A stretch of 64,000 nucleotides of DNA, taken from assembly GCA_958477305.1 (NCBI GenBank), contig CAUEFI010000004.1, forward strand, positions 1 to 64,000. Direction: 5' to 3'. Shown piece after piece: positions 30,328 through 39,238 of this stretch. The notes under the pieces are model-generated. The model did not search any database. It had not been told where the DNA came from and was given only the letters and a program-made list of their open reading frames with translations. Both the position numbers and the translations under genes were made by a program. This stretch comes from HGM12998 sp900756495. Its GTDB lineage: Bacteria > Bacillota > Clostridia > Oscillospirales > Oscillospiraceae. The first letter of the stretch is position 1. Each line of letters begins with the position of its first letter.

Positions 30328-32136
30328 ATGCGGGAAATTTCCCTGAACCTGTTTTTAAAGACTATGCGGGAGAGCAGCCAGAACGAGAAGCGGTATTGCT
30401 TTATTCTGGGAGCGGGGGCGTCCAGAGAGTCTGGGATCCGCACCGGCGAGGAGATGGCCCGGGAGTGGTATCTGGATTTAAACAGCCGCTATTTGCCGGC
30501 CGAACTCAAGAGTATCATGGCTGAGTTGGATATTACCGACATTACGCCTTCCAGCCGGTCCTACTTCGATCTGTATGCCCTTCGTTTTTATCCCGACTAC
30601 CAGATTGGGTCGGCCTATCTGGCCAGGGCAATGGAGCGGGCCCAGCCCAGTTTTGGCTACTACCCCCTGGCCAGGCATCTGGCAGAGTCGGAGAACAACC
30701 TGGTCATCACCACCAACTTTGACAGCCTGGTGGAGGATGCCCTCTTCATTTATACCGACCGCAGGCCGCTGGTCATCGCCCATGAGCTTCTGGCGGATTA
30801 TATCAATATCAACACCAGGCGGCCCATTGTGGCTAAGCTCCATCGGGGGCTGTTCTTCGATCCGCTCAACCGCAGAAGCCAGGTGGACGGGCTGTCGGAG
30901 AAGTGGAAGGCGGTTCTGCGTACGGCGTTTCAGATCTATACCCCTGTGGTAATCGGCTACGCCGGCGGAGATCACAGCCTGATGGACTTTCTCAAGGACG
31001 ATACCGTCAAGATGAACGGCCTTTACTGGTGCTACCGCCATGAGGAGCCCCCTGAAGAGATCCAGGCGCTCGTAGAGAGCAAGGGCGGCTATTTCGTTCC
31101 CATTGAGGGCTTTGACGAGATGATGTATCTCCTGGGCCGCGAATTTGGATATGAGAATCCGGGAAAGCAGGTCCGCGAGATCGCCGAGCGGCGGGCCAAG
31201 GCCTATGAGGAGCAGCTGGAGCGGTTCGGTAAAAAGCTGGGAGACATTTCTCAGCCCACCGCTATGCAGAGCCAGCTGCGGGCGACCTTGGATCAGCAGC
31301 GGCGAGATACGCTGCAGAGACTGAGCAGGCGAATCGAGCAGGACCCCAATGATGGGGAGGCCTATTTGGAGCGGGGGAAAAATTATTATTGGGCGGGAGA
31401 TACGGAGCGGGCCCTGGAAGACTTTGACATCGCAGTAGAGCTGGCGCAGGATGAGGCGAACGCCCGCTTTTACCGCGCACTCACCTATGAACGGCTGGGG
31501 CGAAAAGAGGATGCCGTAGCCGAGTATACCACCGCAATTGCTCTGGATGATACAGATTGGGTTTCTTACCTGAGCCGCGGCGAGCTCTATGAAGAGCTGG
31601 GAAAGTATCATCAGGCGCTGAATGACTATGGCGAGGCGCTGGAGTGGGGCGGTGAGCAGGAAGCGCTGCTGTCCAGAGGGAATTTGTATGAAAAACTGGG
31701 GCGGTATCAGGAAGCGATAGAGGATTACAGCGAGATTCTGGAGCAGGATCCCGATGCGGACGACATCTATAACAGACGCGGGCTTGTATTTTGGAAGCTC
31801 GGCGATCAGGAGCGGGCCATTGAGGACTATACGCAGGCCATCAGCAGAACAAAAGGAGACGCACAGGTGTACCTCAATAACCGCGCGGCCTCCTATATTG
31901 ACCAGGGAGAATATGAGAAGGCCTTTTCAGATTGCGAGGCCGCAATCCAGAAGGCACCGGAGTTTGCAAATCCGTACTATCACCGGGGGCGGGGATATGC
32001 GGCGCTGGGAAAGCTGGAGCTGGCCAAACAAGATTTCGAAAAGGCAATCTCGCTCAGGCCCGAATACGAAGAGGCCCGCAGCGCGCTGGAGAGGGTTCGA
32101 CAGGAGCTGGAGCAAACTGCGGCGGGAAAAGGATGA
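30328..32136 (+). CDS. SIR2-like domain protein with C-terminal TPR array
   Basis: The 602-residue cytoplasmic protein has an N-terminal SIR2-like NAD-binding domain (about 22-270). Its motifs are FILGAGASRESGI for the nucleotide loop, VITTNFDSLVEDAL with Asn130, AKLHRGLFF with His172, and VVIGYAGGDHSLM. Those Asn and His positions correspond to catalytic residues in SIR2 NADases. From about 344 to 595 there are seven or so tetratricopeptide repeats (AYLERGKNYYWAGDTERALE, and repeats of EDY/DF...). SIR2 domains fused to sensory repeats often act as anti-phage NADases. A defence role here is inference, because the neighbours are housekeeping genes. Confidence 0.88.
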   Translation: MREISLNLFLKTMRESSQNEKRYCFILGAGASRESGIRTGEEMAREWYLDLNSRYLPAELKSIMAELDITDITPSSRSYFDLYALRFYPDYQIGSAYLARAMERAQPSFGYYPLARHLAESENNLVITTNFDSLVEDALFIYTDRRPLVIAHELLADYININTRRPIVAKLHRGLFFDPLNRRSQVDGLSEKWKAVLRTAFQIYTPVVIGYAGGDHSLMDFLKDDTVKMNGLYWCYRHEEPPEEIQALVESKGGYFVPIEGFDEMMYLLGREFGYENPGKQVREIAERRAKAYEEQLERFGKKLGDISQPTAMQSQLRATLDQQRRDTLQRLSRRIEQDPNDGEAYLERGKNYYWAGDTERALEDFDIAVELAQDEANARFYRALTYERLGRKEDAVAEYTTAIALDDTDWVSYLSRGELYEELGKYHQALNDYGEALEWGGEQEALLSRGNLYEKLGRYQEAIEDYSEILEQDPDADDIYNRRGLVFWKLGDQERAIEDYTQAISRTKGDAQVYLNNRAASYIDQGEYEKAFSDCEAAIQKAPEFANPYYHRGRGYAALGKLELAKQDFEKAISLRPEYEEARSALERVRQELEQTAAGKG

Positions 32137-32193
32137 GGAGGCGCGGAGGCCCCGCCTGAGGCAGTCAAAAAAAGACGCTATCATTTTTTATGG

Positions 32194-32237
32194 GACGAAG
32201 GGCGCCTACCTCTAAGGTAGGCGCCCTTCGTCTTTTT
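32194..32237. terminator. Bidirectional terminator between the SIR2-TPR gene and ileS
   Basis: Arms 32194-32211 and 32215-32232 form a perfect 18-bp stem with a 3-nt loop. TTTTTATT follows on the plus strand, and the minus strand has a weaker T-rich tail. Confidence 0.95.
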
Positions 32238-35019
32238 ATTTCATGCTTCTGATGACACTGGCACAGCGGGGACAGAGCCCGGCATGGTCGTGGTCCTCTC
32301 CTACATGGGGGTCAAACTTCCAACAGCGGACGCACTTGGGAGCATCCAGCGCAGCCACATCCACCACAGGCTCTCCGGACTGCGTGTCATTGCCGATTTC
32401 CGCTTCAGATACGATAAACAAATCGGCCAAAAAGCTGAGGTCCTCCTTTTTTACCGCCTGATAGCCCACGGGCAGGTGAAGGACGACTTTGGCCTCCAGG
32501 CTCTTGCCGATGCGCTTTTCATTTCGGGCAGACTCAAGCGCCTTATTGACATGGTCCCGCAGAGTGATGAGGGTCTCCCAGCGCTCCGTTTCTCCCTGAG
32601 GCAGGGCCAGAGCTCCGTCATAGTCAGGCATCTGGTTAAAGAGAACGCTCTCCCCGTCCGCCTGTCCGTCATGGGGCATAGCCTTCCAGATCTCCTCGCT
32701 GGTAAAGGCCAGGATAGGCGCTACCAGGCGGGTCATGCCGTCCAGAATGAGATACAGGGCGGTCTGGGCCGACCTGCGGCCCTCCTCGCCGGCGCAGTAG
32801 AGACGGTCTTTGATGATGTCGAAGTAGAAGTTGGACATGTCCACCACACAGAAGTTGTAGATGGAGCGGTAAACGCCGTGGAATTCATACTTGTTATAGT
32901 AGTCCCGCACGGTCCGGGCCAGGTCGTTGAACCGGGAGAGCGCCCACCGGTCCAGATCGACAAGGCGGCTGTGGGGCACCCTGTCGGCATCCGGGTCAAA
33001 GCCGGTCAGATTGCCCAGCATATACCGGGCGGTGTTGCGGATCTTCAGGTAGGCGTCGGAGAGCTGCTTCATGATCTCCTTGGAGATGCGCATGTCCTGC
33101 GTATAGTCCGCCGACGCCACCCAAAGGCGGAGCATGTCGGCGCCGTAGTCCTTGATGATCTCCTCGGGGGCGATGGCGTTGCCCAGAGATTTATGCATGG
33201 CCTTGCCCTCGCCGTCCACTGTCCAGCCATGGGTGATGATCTGCTTGTAGGGCGCTGTCCCCTTGGCGGCGATGGAGGTCAGCATAGAGGACTGGAACCA
33301 GCCCCGGTACTGGTCGCCGCCCTCCAGATACACGTCGGCGGGGAATTGCAGGTAATCCCGCTCATCCAGCACGGCGGCATGGGTGGATCCGGAGTCGAAC
33401 CACACGTCCATGATATCGGACTCCTTGGTAAAGTGGGTGTGGCCGCAAACGGGACAGGTAAAGCCCTCGGGCACCAGCTCGTCGGCGGTTTTGTCAAACC
33501 AGATGTTGGAGCCGTGATCCCGAAAGAGGTCGGAGATCCGCGCAATGGTCTCGGGGGTGACAAGGTCCTTGCCGCACTTCTCACAGTAGAAGATGGGAAT
33601 GGGCACCCCCCACACCCGCTGGCGGCTGATGCACCAGTCATTGCGCTCGGTGATCATGCTGGTCATGCGCTCTTTGCCCCAATCCGGCTTCCACTGGATG
33701 GAGTCGCAGGCCCGCACCGCCTCCTCCTTGATGGCGTCCACGGAACAGAACCACTGCTCGGTTGCCCGGTAGATGATGGGATGCTTGCACCGCCAGCAGT
33801 GGGGGTAGGAGTGGGTAATCTGCTCGCTGGCCAGAAGCATCCCAGCCTCCTTCAGATCTCTCGGGATAACCTCGTTGGCCTTGGCGTAAAACTGACCGCT
33901 GTACTTCTCGTCGGTCATGACGCCCTTGGCATTGACGGGGACCGGCGTGCCGATGTGGGTTTTGCCTGCCGCGTCGTAGGCACGGCAGATGTTGAAGTCG
34001 TCGGCGCCGAAGCCGGGGGCGGTGTGGACGCAGCCCGTGCCTGCATCCAGGGTGACGTGGTCGCCGCACAGGATCACACTGTCCCGGTCAAAGAGGGGAT
34101 GCCCGGCAGTCATCAGTTCAAATTCCCCGCCCTTGAGGGTGGCCAGTACCTTGCAGGCGGTATAGTCGATGTGGGCGGCTTTACAGACGTTCTCGGCCAA
34201 GTCCTTGGCCAAGATATACACCTCGCCGCCGGGGGCCTGGAGAAGCACGTAGTCGAAAGCGGCGTTGACACAGATGGCCATGTTGCCGGGGATGGTCCAG
34301 GGGGTGGTGGTCCAGATGACAAAAAAGATTTTGTCCAGAGGGGCGTACGGAGTCAACTTGCCCTTGTCGTCCCGGACGGGGAACTTGACGAACAGGGTGG
34401 TACAGGGGTCGTCGGCATACTCGATCTCGGCCTCTGCCAGGGCGGTCTGGTCATGGGGACACCAGTACACCGGCTTCATGCCTTTATAGATATAGCCCTT
34501 CTCGGCCATTTTACCAAAGATCTCCACCTGCTTGGCCTCAAAGCCGGGCTTGAGGGTCAGATAAGGGTCCTCCCACTCCCCCAGTACGCCCAGACGCTTA
34601 AACTGGCTGCGCTGCTTGTCCACAAAGTCCAGGGCGTACTCCTTGCACTTCTCACGGAACTCGCTGGTGGTCAGCTCCTCCCGCTTAATTTTCTTGTTTT
34701 TTAGGATGGCGCTCTCAATGGGCAGGCCATGGGTGTCCCAGCCGGGGACATAGGGGGCGCACCAGCCCGTCATATTGCGGTGCTTGACAATAATATCCTT
34801 GAGGATTTTGTTCAGGGCCGTACCGATGTGGATGTTGCCGTTGGCATAGGGGGGGCCGTCGTGCAGAATAAATTTGGGCTTGCCCTCATTTTTTTGGAGC
34901 AGTTTGTGGTAAAGGTCAGCCTGCTCCATCTCCTCAAGCATGCCGGGTTCACGCTTCGGCAGGCCGGCCCTCATGGGGAAGTCGGTCTGGGGTAAGTGAA
35001 TGGTTTTGTTGTAATCCAT
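32236..35019 (-). CDS. ileS: Isoleucyl-tRNA synthetase
   Basis: The 927-residue class I synthetase charges tRNA-Ile. The HIGH motif is NIHIGTALN, and the KMSKS equivalent is AMHKSLGN. The large CP1 editing domain is present (TTPWTIPGNMAI and CVHTAPGFGADDF, which deacylate mischarged Val-tRNA). The C-terminal zinc knuckle CVRCWKF...CPRC is intact. It is preceded by a T-box leader and the small DUF6487 gene, with only 32 bp between that gene and ileS. Regulation by uncharged tRNA-Ile is therefore expected. Confidence 0.97.
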   Translation of the reverse strand: MDYNKTIHLPQTDFPMRAGLPKREPGMLEEMEQADLYHKLLQKNEGKPKFILHDGPPYANGNIHIGTALNKILKDIIVKHRNMTGWCAPYVPGWDTHGLPIESAILKNKKIKREELTTSEFREKCKEYALDFVDKQRSQFKRLGVLGEWEDPYLTLKPGFEAKQVEIFGKMAEKGYIYKGMKPVYWCPHDQTALAEAEIEYADDPCTTLFVKFPVRDDKGKLTPYAPLDKIFFVIWTTTPWTIPGNMAICVNAAFDYVLLQAPGGEVYILAKDLAENVCKAAHIDYTACKVLATLKGGEFELMTAGHPLFDRDSVILCGDHVTLDAGTGCVHTAPGFGADDFNICRAYDAAGKTHIGTPVPVNAKGVMTDEKYSGQFYAKANEVIPRDLKEAGMLLASEQITHSYPHCWRCKHPIIYRATEQWFCSVDAIKEEAVRACDSIQWKPDWGKERMTSMITERNDWCISRQRVWGVPIPIFYCEKCGKDLVTPETIARISDLFRDHGSNIWFDKTADELVPEGFTCPVCGHTHFTKESDIMDVWFDSGSTHAAVLDERDYLQFPADVYLEGGDQYRGWFQSSMLTSIAAKGTAPYKQIITHGWTVDGEGKAMHKSLGNAIAPEEIIKDYGADMLRLWVASADYTQDMRISKEIMKQLSDAYLKIRNTARYMLGNLTGFDPDADRVPHSRLVDLDRWALSRFNDLARTVRDYYNKYEFHGVYRSIYNFCVVDMSNFYFDIIKDRLYCAGEEGRRSAQTALYLILDGMTRLVAPILAFTSEEIWKAMPHDGQADGESVLFNQMPDYDGALALPQGETERWETLITLRDHVNKALESARNEKRIGKSLEAKVVLHLPVGYQAVKKEDLSFLADLFIVSEAEIGNDTQSGEPVVDVAALDAPKCVRCWKFDPHVGEDHDHAGLCPRCASVIRSMK

Positions 35020-35051
35020 GGGTGTCTCCTCCTGTTGTATAGAAAATAAAT

Positions 35052-35255
35052 TTAATATTCAATCAAAACCCGGCGGCAGGCCTCACAGATCCAGGCGAGA
35101 GGCTTTCCCCTCTCTTCTGTGGAGTAGTCCCGAAGAAAGACGTCAGACGATCCCGTGAAGAGCCGGCTGGGCAGGTTCTTTTTTGTGGTCCAGATCAGGG
35201 GAAAACCGTACAGCCAGCCCTGACACATTTCCTGACCGCAGCAGGGACATTTCAT
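35052..35255 (-). CDS. DUF6487 zinc-ribbon protein in the T-box operon
   Basis: The 67-residue protein begins at ATG 35255 (GAGAGGAGCAC ribosome binding site). It has MKCPCCGQEMCQGWLYG at the N-terminus and ICEACRRVLIEY at the end, so two CxxC knuckles could bind one zinc. The PF20097/DUF6487 family is widespread in Firmicutes and has no known function. It is the first gene after the Ile T-box and stands 32 bp before ileS, so it should be induced by isoleucine limitation. Confidence 0.8.
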   Translation of the reverse strand: MKCPCCGQEMCQGWLYGFPLIWTTKKNLPSRLFTGSSDVFLRDYSTEERGKPLAWICEACRRVLIEY

Positions 35256-35283
35256 GACGTTGTGCTCCTCTCGTTCAAAAAAT

Positions 35284-35545
35284 AGGCGCCCCTGTCTCCC
35301 GTAAGAGACAAAGGCGCAAAACCTCTGCGGTACCACTCTCATTACCGCGGACATGCCGCGGCCCCTCAACGGCCGGTAACGGGGCCAACCGTCCCCGCCT
35401 ACTGCCGGTTCAGCGGGGCGCTCCGAGGGGATATTCGCCCCCTCCCCTCTCCGCCTCTCACCAAAACGGCGGCTCTCTGGGCAGGATATGGGGGGTACTT
35501 GTCCTCGTCAACGCGGTGTTCCAGATGAAGTTCTCTGTCATAAAA
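35284..35545 (-). ncRNA. T-box leader with isoleucine (AUC) specifier
   Basis: On the minus strand, stem I starts near 35545 with GACGAGGACAAGTA and the AGAGAGCC...GGTGAGAG distal elements. The specifier loop reads GAATATCCCCTCGGAG, giving codon AUC (35432-35430) for Ile. The antiterminator T-box is GAGUGGUACCGC (35340-35328). Its UGGU pairs with a tRNA ending ACCA, as tRNA-Ile does. The terminator GCGCC...GGCGC (35317-35284) is followed by TATTTTTTG. Uncharged tRNA-Ile should permit read-through into DUF6487 and ileS. Confidence 0.93.
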
Positions 35546-35822
35546 CAGATTTCGGAGACGCACACAGGGCGCGTCTCCGAGTATCTTACATGCTAAATTC
35601 CGCTCTGTCAAGGGGAAACGTTCGATTTTTCGGCCACAGCGGCCTTCCAATCAGAGACTTTTCGATCCAGCCCGTCACGCGGGCCAGCAGGCAGACGGCC
35701 GGCGGAAGGGAGAAGGCCGGGCGCGGTGGACAGGAACGCCGGGAGCGGAGACGCGATCCCCCCACAGAGAAGGAAGGTGACTCCCGTGATGAGAATGCTC
35801 TGCGGCATTCAACCAAGCCGCC
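35546..35822. other. Intergenic region upstream of the T-box
   Basis: It has no convincing gene. A 9-bp perfect stem (35553-35561 with 35571-35579), followed on the minus strand by a T-rich AAATCTGTTTT, may end the divIVA transcript just before the T-box. Short minus-strand frames here lack ribosome binding sites and recognisable similarity. Confidence 0.4.
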
Positions 35823-36614
35823 CTACTTGATCTCGTAGTCCTTCCCGAATTGGAGATGGTCAAAGTCAATCCGGCGGGTGGGAGAGGTGTCGTCCAGATC
35901 CGCTTCGGGGGCGGGAGACTCCTCAATCGGGCGGCGCACCGGGCGTGAGCGGCGCTCTCCAGGCGCACCGGGCGTGAGATTCAGCTCCAACAGTTCGGCA
36001 TAAAGTCCCCCGTCTTTTTCCTGGACAGGGACCTCGGCTTGGGCGGTAGCAGGGGCTGCATGCTCCTCTGTCTCCTCTGCCACAATACGGTCCATAGAGG
36101 CCGCGATCTCCTGTGCGGCGGTATCCACCGGATCTGGAGCTGACGGCGGCACGGTGGCTGCCGGAGAGAGCTGGGAAAGACCGTCCAGGTAATGCAGCTC
36201 CTGACGGTGCAGGTCCCGAACCTTATCCACATAGGCGGCCGTCTCGGCCTTTGCGGCGGCCAGGCGCCCCTCCTCGTCCCGGATCTCCCGGGCCAGCTCC
36301 GCCATACGGGCCTTGGCGTCGGCCTCTGCGTTTTTCAGCAGGTCGTTTCTCTTGGCCTCGGCCTCAGCCACCATCTCGTCGGCCATCCGCTGGGCGGTGA
36401 GCAGGGCCTTGCGCATGGCTTCCTCTGTGGAACGGTATTCCTCCACCTTGTCTACCAGGACCTTCATTTTGGCCTTGAGCGTGGCGTTTTCCTTATAGAG
36501 CGTCGTGTAGTCCTCGGTCAGCAGGTCCAGGAACTCATCCACCATCGCCATATTGTATCCGCCGAAGGACGCTTTTGCAAAGGCATGCTCCGAGACTTCC
36601 TGAGGCGTCAGCAT
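35823..36614 (-). CDS. divIVA: DivIVA-domain division/polarity protein
   Basis: Starting at ATG 36614 (CGGGGGAT upstream) the product is 263 residues. The N-terminal DivIVA membrane-binding domain is clear (MLTPQEVSEHAFAKASFGGY and NMAMVDEFLDLLTEDY). A coiled coil follows from about 35 to 140 (TLYKENATLKAKMKVLVDKV and AEAEAKRNDLLKNAEADAKA). The tail is long, acidic, proline-rich and probably disordered. DivIVA marks curved membrane at poles and septa. It stands between sepF and ileS, the usual Firmicute order. Confidence 0.93.
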   Translation of the reverse strand: MLTPQEVSEHAFAKASFGGYNMAMVDEFLDLLTEDYTTLYKENATLKAKMKVLVDKVEEYRSTEEAMRKALLTAQRMADEMVAEAEAKRNDLLKNAEADAKARMAELAREIRDEEGRLAAAKAETAAYVDKVRDLHRQELHYLDGLSQLSPAATVPPSAPDPVDTAAQEIAASMDRIVAEETEEHAAPATAQAEVPVQEKDGGLYAELLELNLTPGAPGERRSRPVRRPIEESPAPEADLDDTSPTRRIDFDHLQFGKDYEIK

Positions 36615-36671
36615 AATTATCCCCCGCATTTCTTCTATGTAATGTGCAGCTGGGAAGGGTACAGCCGGTTT

Positions 36672-37160
36672 TTAGAAGTAGAGGCCGTTATTCTCCAGTT
36701 CGTCAATGAGATCCCCTAAAATATCCACATTATAGGGGGTAATGATATAGGTGGAAATGGCGACCTTCTTGATTTTTCCCTCATTTGCGTAGGCCACGCC
36801 GGAGAGGAAATCCAGCAGGCGCCGGGCGATGTCCTTGTTGGTGGACTCCAGGTTGAGGACCACGGTGCGCTTTTCCCGCAGGTGGTCGGCAATCTCGGAG
36901 GCGTTTTCAAAGCGCTCGGGCTTTACCAGCACCACCTGGAGCTGGGTGGTTGTGTGGATGTTGACTACCTTGTTGCTGCGCCGCTCATTCTCCACCGGGA
37001 AAATAGCTCCGGTGCTCTCACTCTTGGCTGTGCGGACACCGCGGTCAGTGCGATCCATGCGCTCGCTGCGGGAGACCGGCTCAAAGTCGTCAAACTCCTC
37101 ATCCTCGTCTTCATCTTCGTAGGGACGGGCCAGGCGCTTGAGCTCGTCAATAAATCCCAT
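36672..37160 (-). CDS. sepF: Cell division protein SepF
   Basis: ATG 37160 gives 162 residues, the usual size. The N-terminal amphipathic helix MGFIDELKRL anchors the protein to membrane. An acidic linker (YEDEDEDEEFDDFEP) follows, then the SepF globular domain with VLVKPERFENASEIADHLRE and LDFLSGVAYANEGKIKKV. SepF polymerises and tethers FtsZ to the membrane. It is 13 bp after ylmE, which usually precedes it. Confidence 0.96.
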   Translation of the reverse strand: MGFIDELKRLARPYEDEDEDEEFDDFEPVSRSERMDRTDRGVRTAKSESTGAIFPVENERRSNKVVNIHTTTQLQVVLVKPERFENASEIADHLREKRTVVLNLESTNKDIARRLLDFLSGVAYANEGKIKKVAISTYIITPYNVDILGDLIDELENNGLYF

Positions 37161-37173
37161 ATCAGGTAACCCC

Positions 37174-37896
37174 CTAAATCTTATCCTTTGTTGCCGCTTC
37201 CATGGGCGGACGGGGACCAAAGAGAGCCGTTCCAACCCGGACCAGGGTGGCGCCCTCCCGGACAGCGTCCTCATAATCGCCGCTCATCCCCATAGACAGA
37301 CAATCAATATCAGTTATATTATGGTCCATCTGCGTTCTTATGTCAACAAAAAGCTGGTGCATTCTCTGAAAAAACTTCCGATTGTCTCCCGGCGCTGCCG
37401 CAATGGGTGGTATGGCCATCAGGCCGCGGAGCCGAATATGTGGAGATTCAGCGGCTTTTCGCGCCAGCAGGGGCAGTTCATCAGGGCGAACACCGCTCTT
37501 GCTCGCCTCCCCGCCGATGTTAACCTCCAGCAGGATGTCCTGAACCAGGCCCAATTTGCCGGCGCGGTCTTCTATGGCATCCAGCAGGCGTTCCGACCCC
37601 ACCGATTCGATCATATCCACCCGGCCCACCACATACTTGACTTTATTGGTCTGAAGATGGCCGATAAAGTGCAGGGCTGACCCAGCGTAAGCGTTGTCGT
37701 CCAGATGGGCGGTCATCTCCTGGACCCGGTTTTCCCCACAGATTGTCACACCGGCGGCAATGGCCGCCCGGATGGTATCCGAGGTCTGTACCTTGGTGGC
37801 GGCCACCAGAGAGATCTCTGCCGGATCCCGCCCGGCTTCCCGGGCGGCGGCGGCAATATTGGCCTTTACTTGAGCGATATTTTCCTCCAGAGACAT
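37174..37896 (-). CDS. ylmE: YggS/YlmE-type pyridoxal-phosphate homeostasis protein
   Basis: The 240-residue protein has the PLP-binding alanine-racemase-like barrel. SLVAATKVQTSDTIRAAI holds the lysine that binds PLP (Lys in ATK), and LRGLMAIPP and LSMGMSGDYEDAVREGATLVRVGTALFG are the phosphate-binding end. It buffers PLP levels without catalysing a known reaction. It stands 13 bp upstream of sepF, the canonical order. Confidence 0.96.
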   Translation of the reverse strand: MSLEENIAQVKANIAAAAREAGRDPAEISLVAATKVQTSDTIRAAIAAGVTICGENRVQEMTAHLDDNAYAGSALHFIGHLQTNKVKYVVGRVDMIESVGSERLLDAIEDRAGKLGLVQDILLEVNIGGEASKSGVRPDELPLLARKAAESPHIRLRGLMAIPPIAAAPGDNRKFFQRMHQLFVDIRTQMDHNITDIDCLSMGMSGDYEDAVREGATLVRVGTALFGPRPPMEAATKDKI

Positions 37897-37916
37897 AAGA
37901 CAACCCCTCCCCTTCC

Positions 37917-39203
37917 CTAGCGTACGACCTTTCCGTCGAACAGATCATCGGCGGATACAATAATTTCGTCGCCGGCCCGGAGGATCTTTCGGGCGGCGTC
38001 CTGAGGGGGTTCCGGACGGACCAGGCAGTAGTCCTCCTCCTCTACCAGAACGGTGACCGGCTTAAATTCTGCCTGGGCGCCCACCAGGGCATAGACGCCC
38101 GTTACTTGACGTTCGGACTCCGCACCAGTCTCCTCATCCTGTTCGGTGACGGTGAGCACTCTGACGGCCCGCTTGGGTATCCGCACTCCCTCGGCAGTGT
38201 CGAAGATCAAATCAACGGTTTGACGGCGTAGCAGCGTCGTGTCGGACAAAAAGCGGTTGGAGGAAAACACCACGGTTACCCGGCCGTTTTCCGGCTCGCT
38301 TACCGATTCGACCTGCATGTCCACCTCCCCTGACCAGTCACGGGAAAAGCGGACGGTGACCGGCTGGAGCTGGCCCTGCCGGTCTTCCAGACGCTTGGCC
38401 TCCCCCTCAGGCAGGGGACAGACAAAATACCAGGTACTGCTGGTGATCAGTTTGCCCACGGCGGTCTCATCGGCGGAAACCCGCTGCCGGGACAGGGCAT
38501 CCAGCCCGGAAGGGGTCAGGGAGGACAGTCCCTCCGGTGTGAGCAGGCTCTCATACCCGTCCACCTGGCCGGAGAAAATCCCCGGTCGATCCACCCGCAC
38601 CTGGCTGGTATCGGCAGCAGCCTGACTGCTGAGGGCCTGGATCTGCGCCTCTTTTTCCGCAATGGCGGCAGTCAGGGCCTCGGAAGAGCCCGCATCGCCG
38701 AAGGTGTACTCGCGCTGGTAAACCAGGCTTTTCAGGTTCAGAGTCTGATCCTCAAGGCCTGTCAGATCTCCGGCCGCTACAGAAGAGCGCAGGGATACAA
38801 TGGCGTCGATGACGGCCTGGCTCAGCCGTCCGCTGTCCCCCCCTGCTCCCTCCTGCCGGAGGGAATAGCGCAGCTGCTCCAGCTCAAGATTGAGCTTTTG
38901 CAGCTCCTGCCTGCGCTCCAGTGCGGCCGTATTCTGGTATAAAACAGCCACAGCCTCTCCCTTGGAAACCCGCTCTCCCTCGGCGGGGAGCAGCTCCACG
39001 GTGCCCCCGGCGGAGGGGAGCACAACCTCCTCCCGCACCAGAAAGCCGGTAGCCTCAATACTGTCGTCCACGGCATAGGCGTAGGAGAGAACGGTGGAAA
39101 ACGGCGTGGTCAGGCTGTTCCAGGCGTAGACAGCCAGATAGATGGCCACTGCGCCCGCCAGAACTAAAATCACAATTTTATTGACCAGGGTGCCCTGTTT
39201 CAT
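37917..39203 (-). CDS. HlyD-like membrane-anchored periplasmic-adaptor type protein
   Basis: The 428-residue protein has one N-terminal membrane segment (about 7-28) and an external part. A biotinyl-lipoyl-like motif lies near GTVELLPAEGERVSKGEAVAVLY, followed by a predicted coiled-coil hairpin (about 105-205, ALERRQELQKLNLELEQL) and beta-barrel domains. This build matches HlyD/MFP adaptors. Monoderms use such proteins in export or envelope assembly. It stands between ylmE and hfq in the division cluster with no exporter ATPase next to it, so the partner is unknown. Confidence 0.8.
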   Translation of the reverse strand: MKQGTLVNKIVILVLAGAVAIYLAVYAWNSLTTPFSTVLSYAYAVDDSIEATGFLVREEVVLPSAGGTVELLPAEGERVSKGEAVAVLYQNTAALERRQELQKLNLELEQLRYSLRQEGAGGDSGRLSQAVIDAIVSLRSSVAAGDLTGLEDQTLNLKSLVYQREYTFGDAGSSEALTAAIAEKEAQIQALSSQAAADTSQVRVDRPGIFSGQVDGYESLLTPEGLSSLTPSGLDALSRQRVSADETAVGKLITSSTWYFVCPLPEGEAKRLEDRQGQLQPVTVRFSRDWSGEVDMQVESVSEPENGRVTVVFSSNRFLSDTTLLRRQTVDLIFDTAEGVRIPKRAVRVLTVTEQDEETGAESERQVTGVYALVGAQAEFKPVTVLVEEEDYCLVRPEPPQDAARKILRAGDEIIVSADDLFDGKVVR

Positions 39204-39238
39204 AGCGCTTGTCCTTTTTGTATGTACGTAGAGAGGAT

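Noticed and set aside
32284..34704. Long open frame (806 codons) antisense to ileS
   Set aside because: It has no ribosome binding site or recognisable protein and mirrors ileS codons. High-GC coding DNA often leaves long antisense frames open.
35586..35816. Possible small minus-strand genes between divIVA and the T-box
   Set aside because: Two frames are open but neither has a ribosome binding site or clear similarity. A weak resemblance to a citrate-synthase tail was not convincing.
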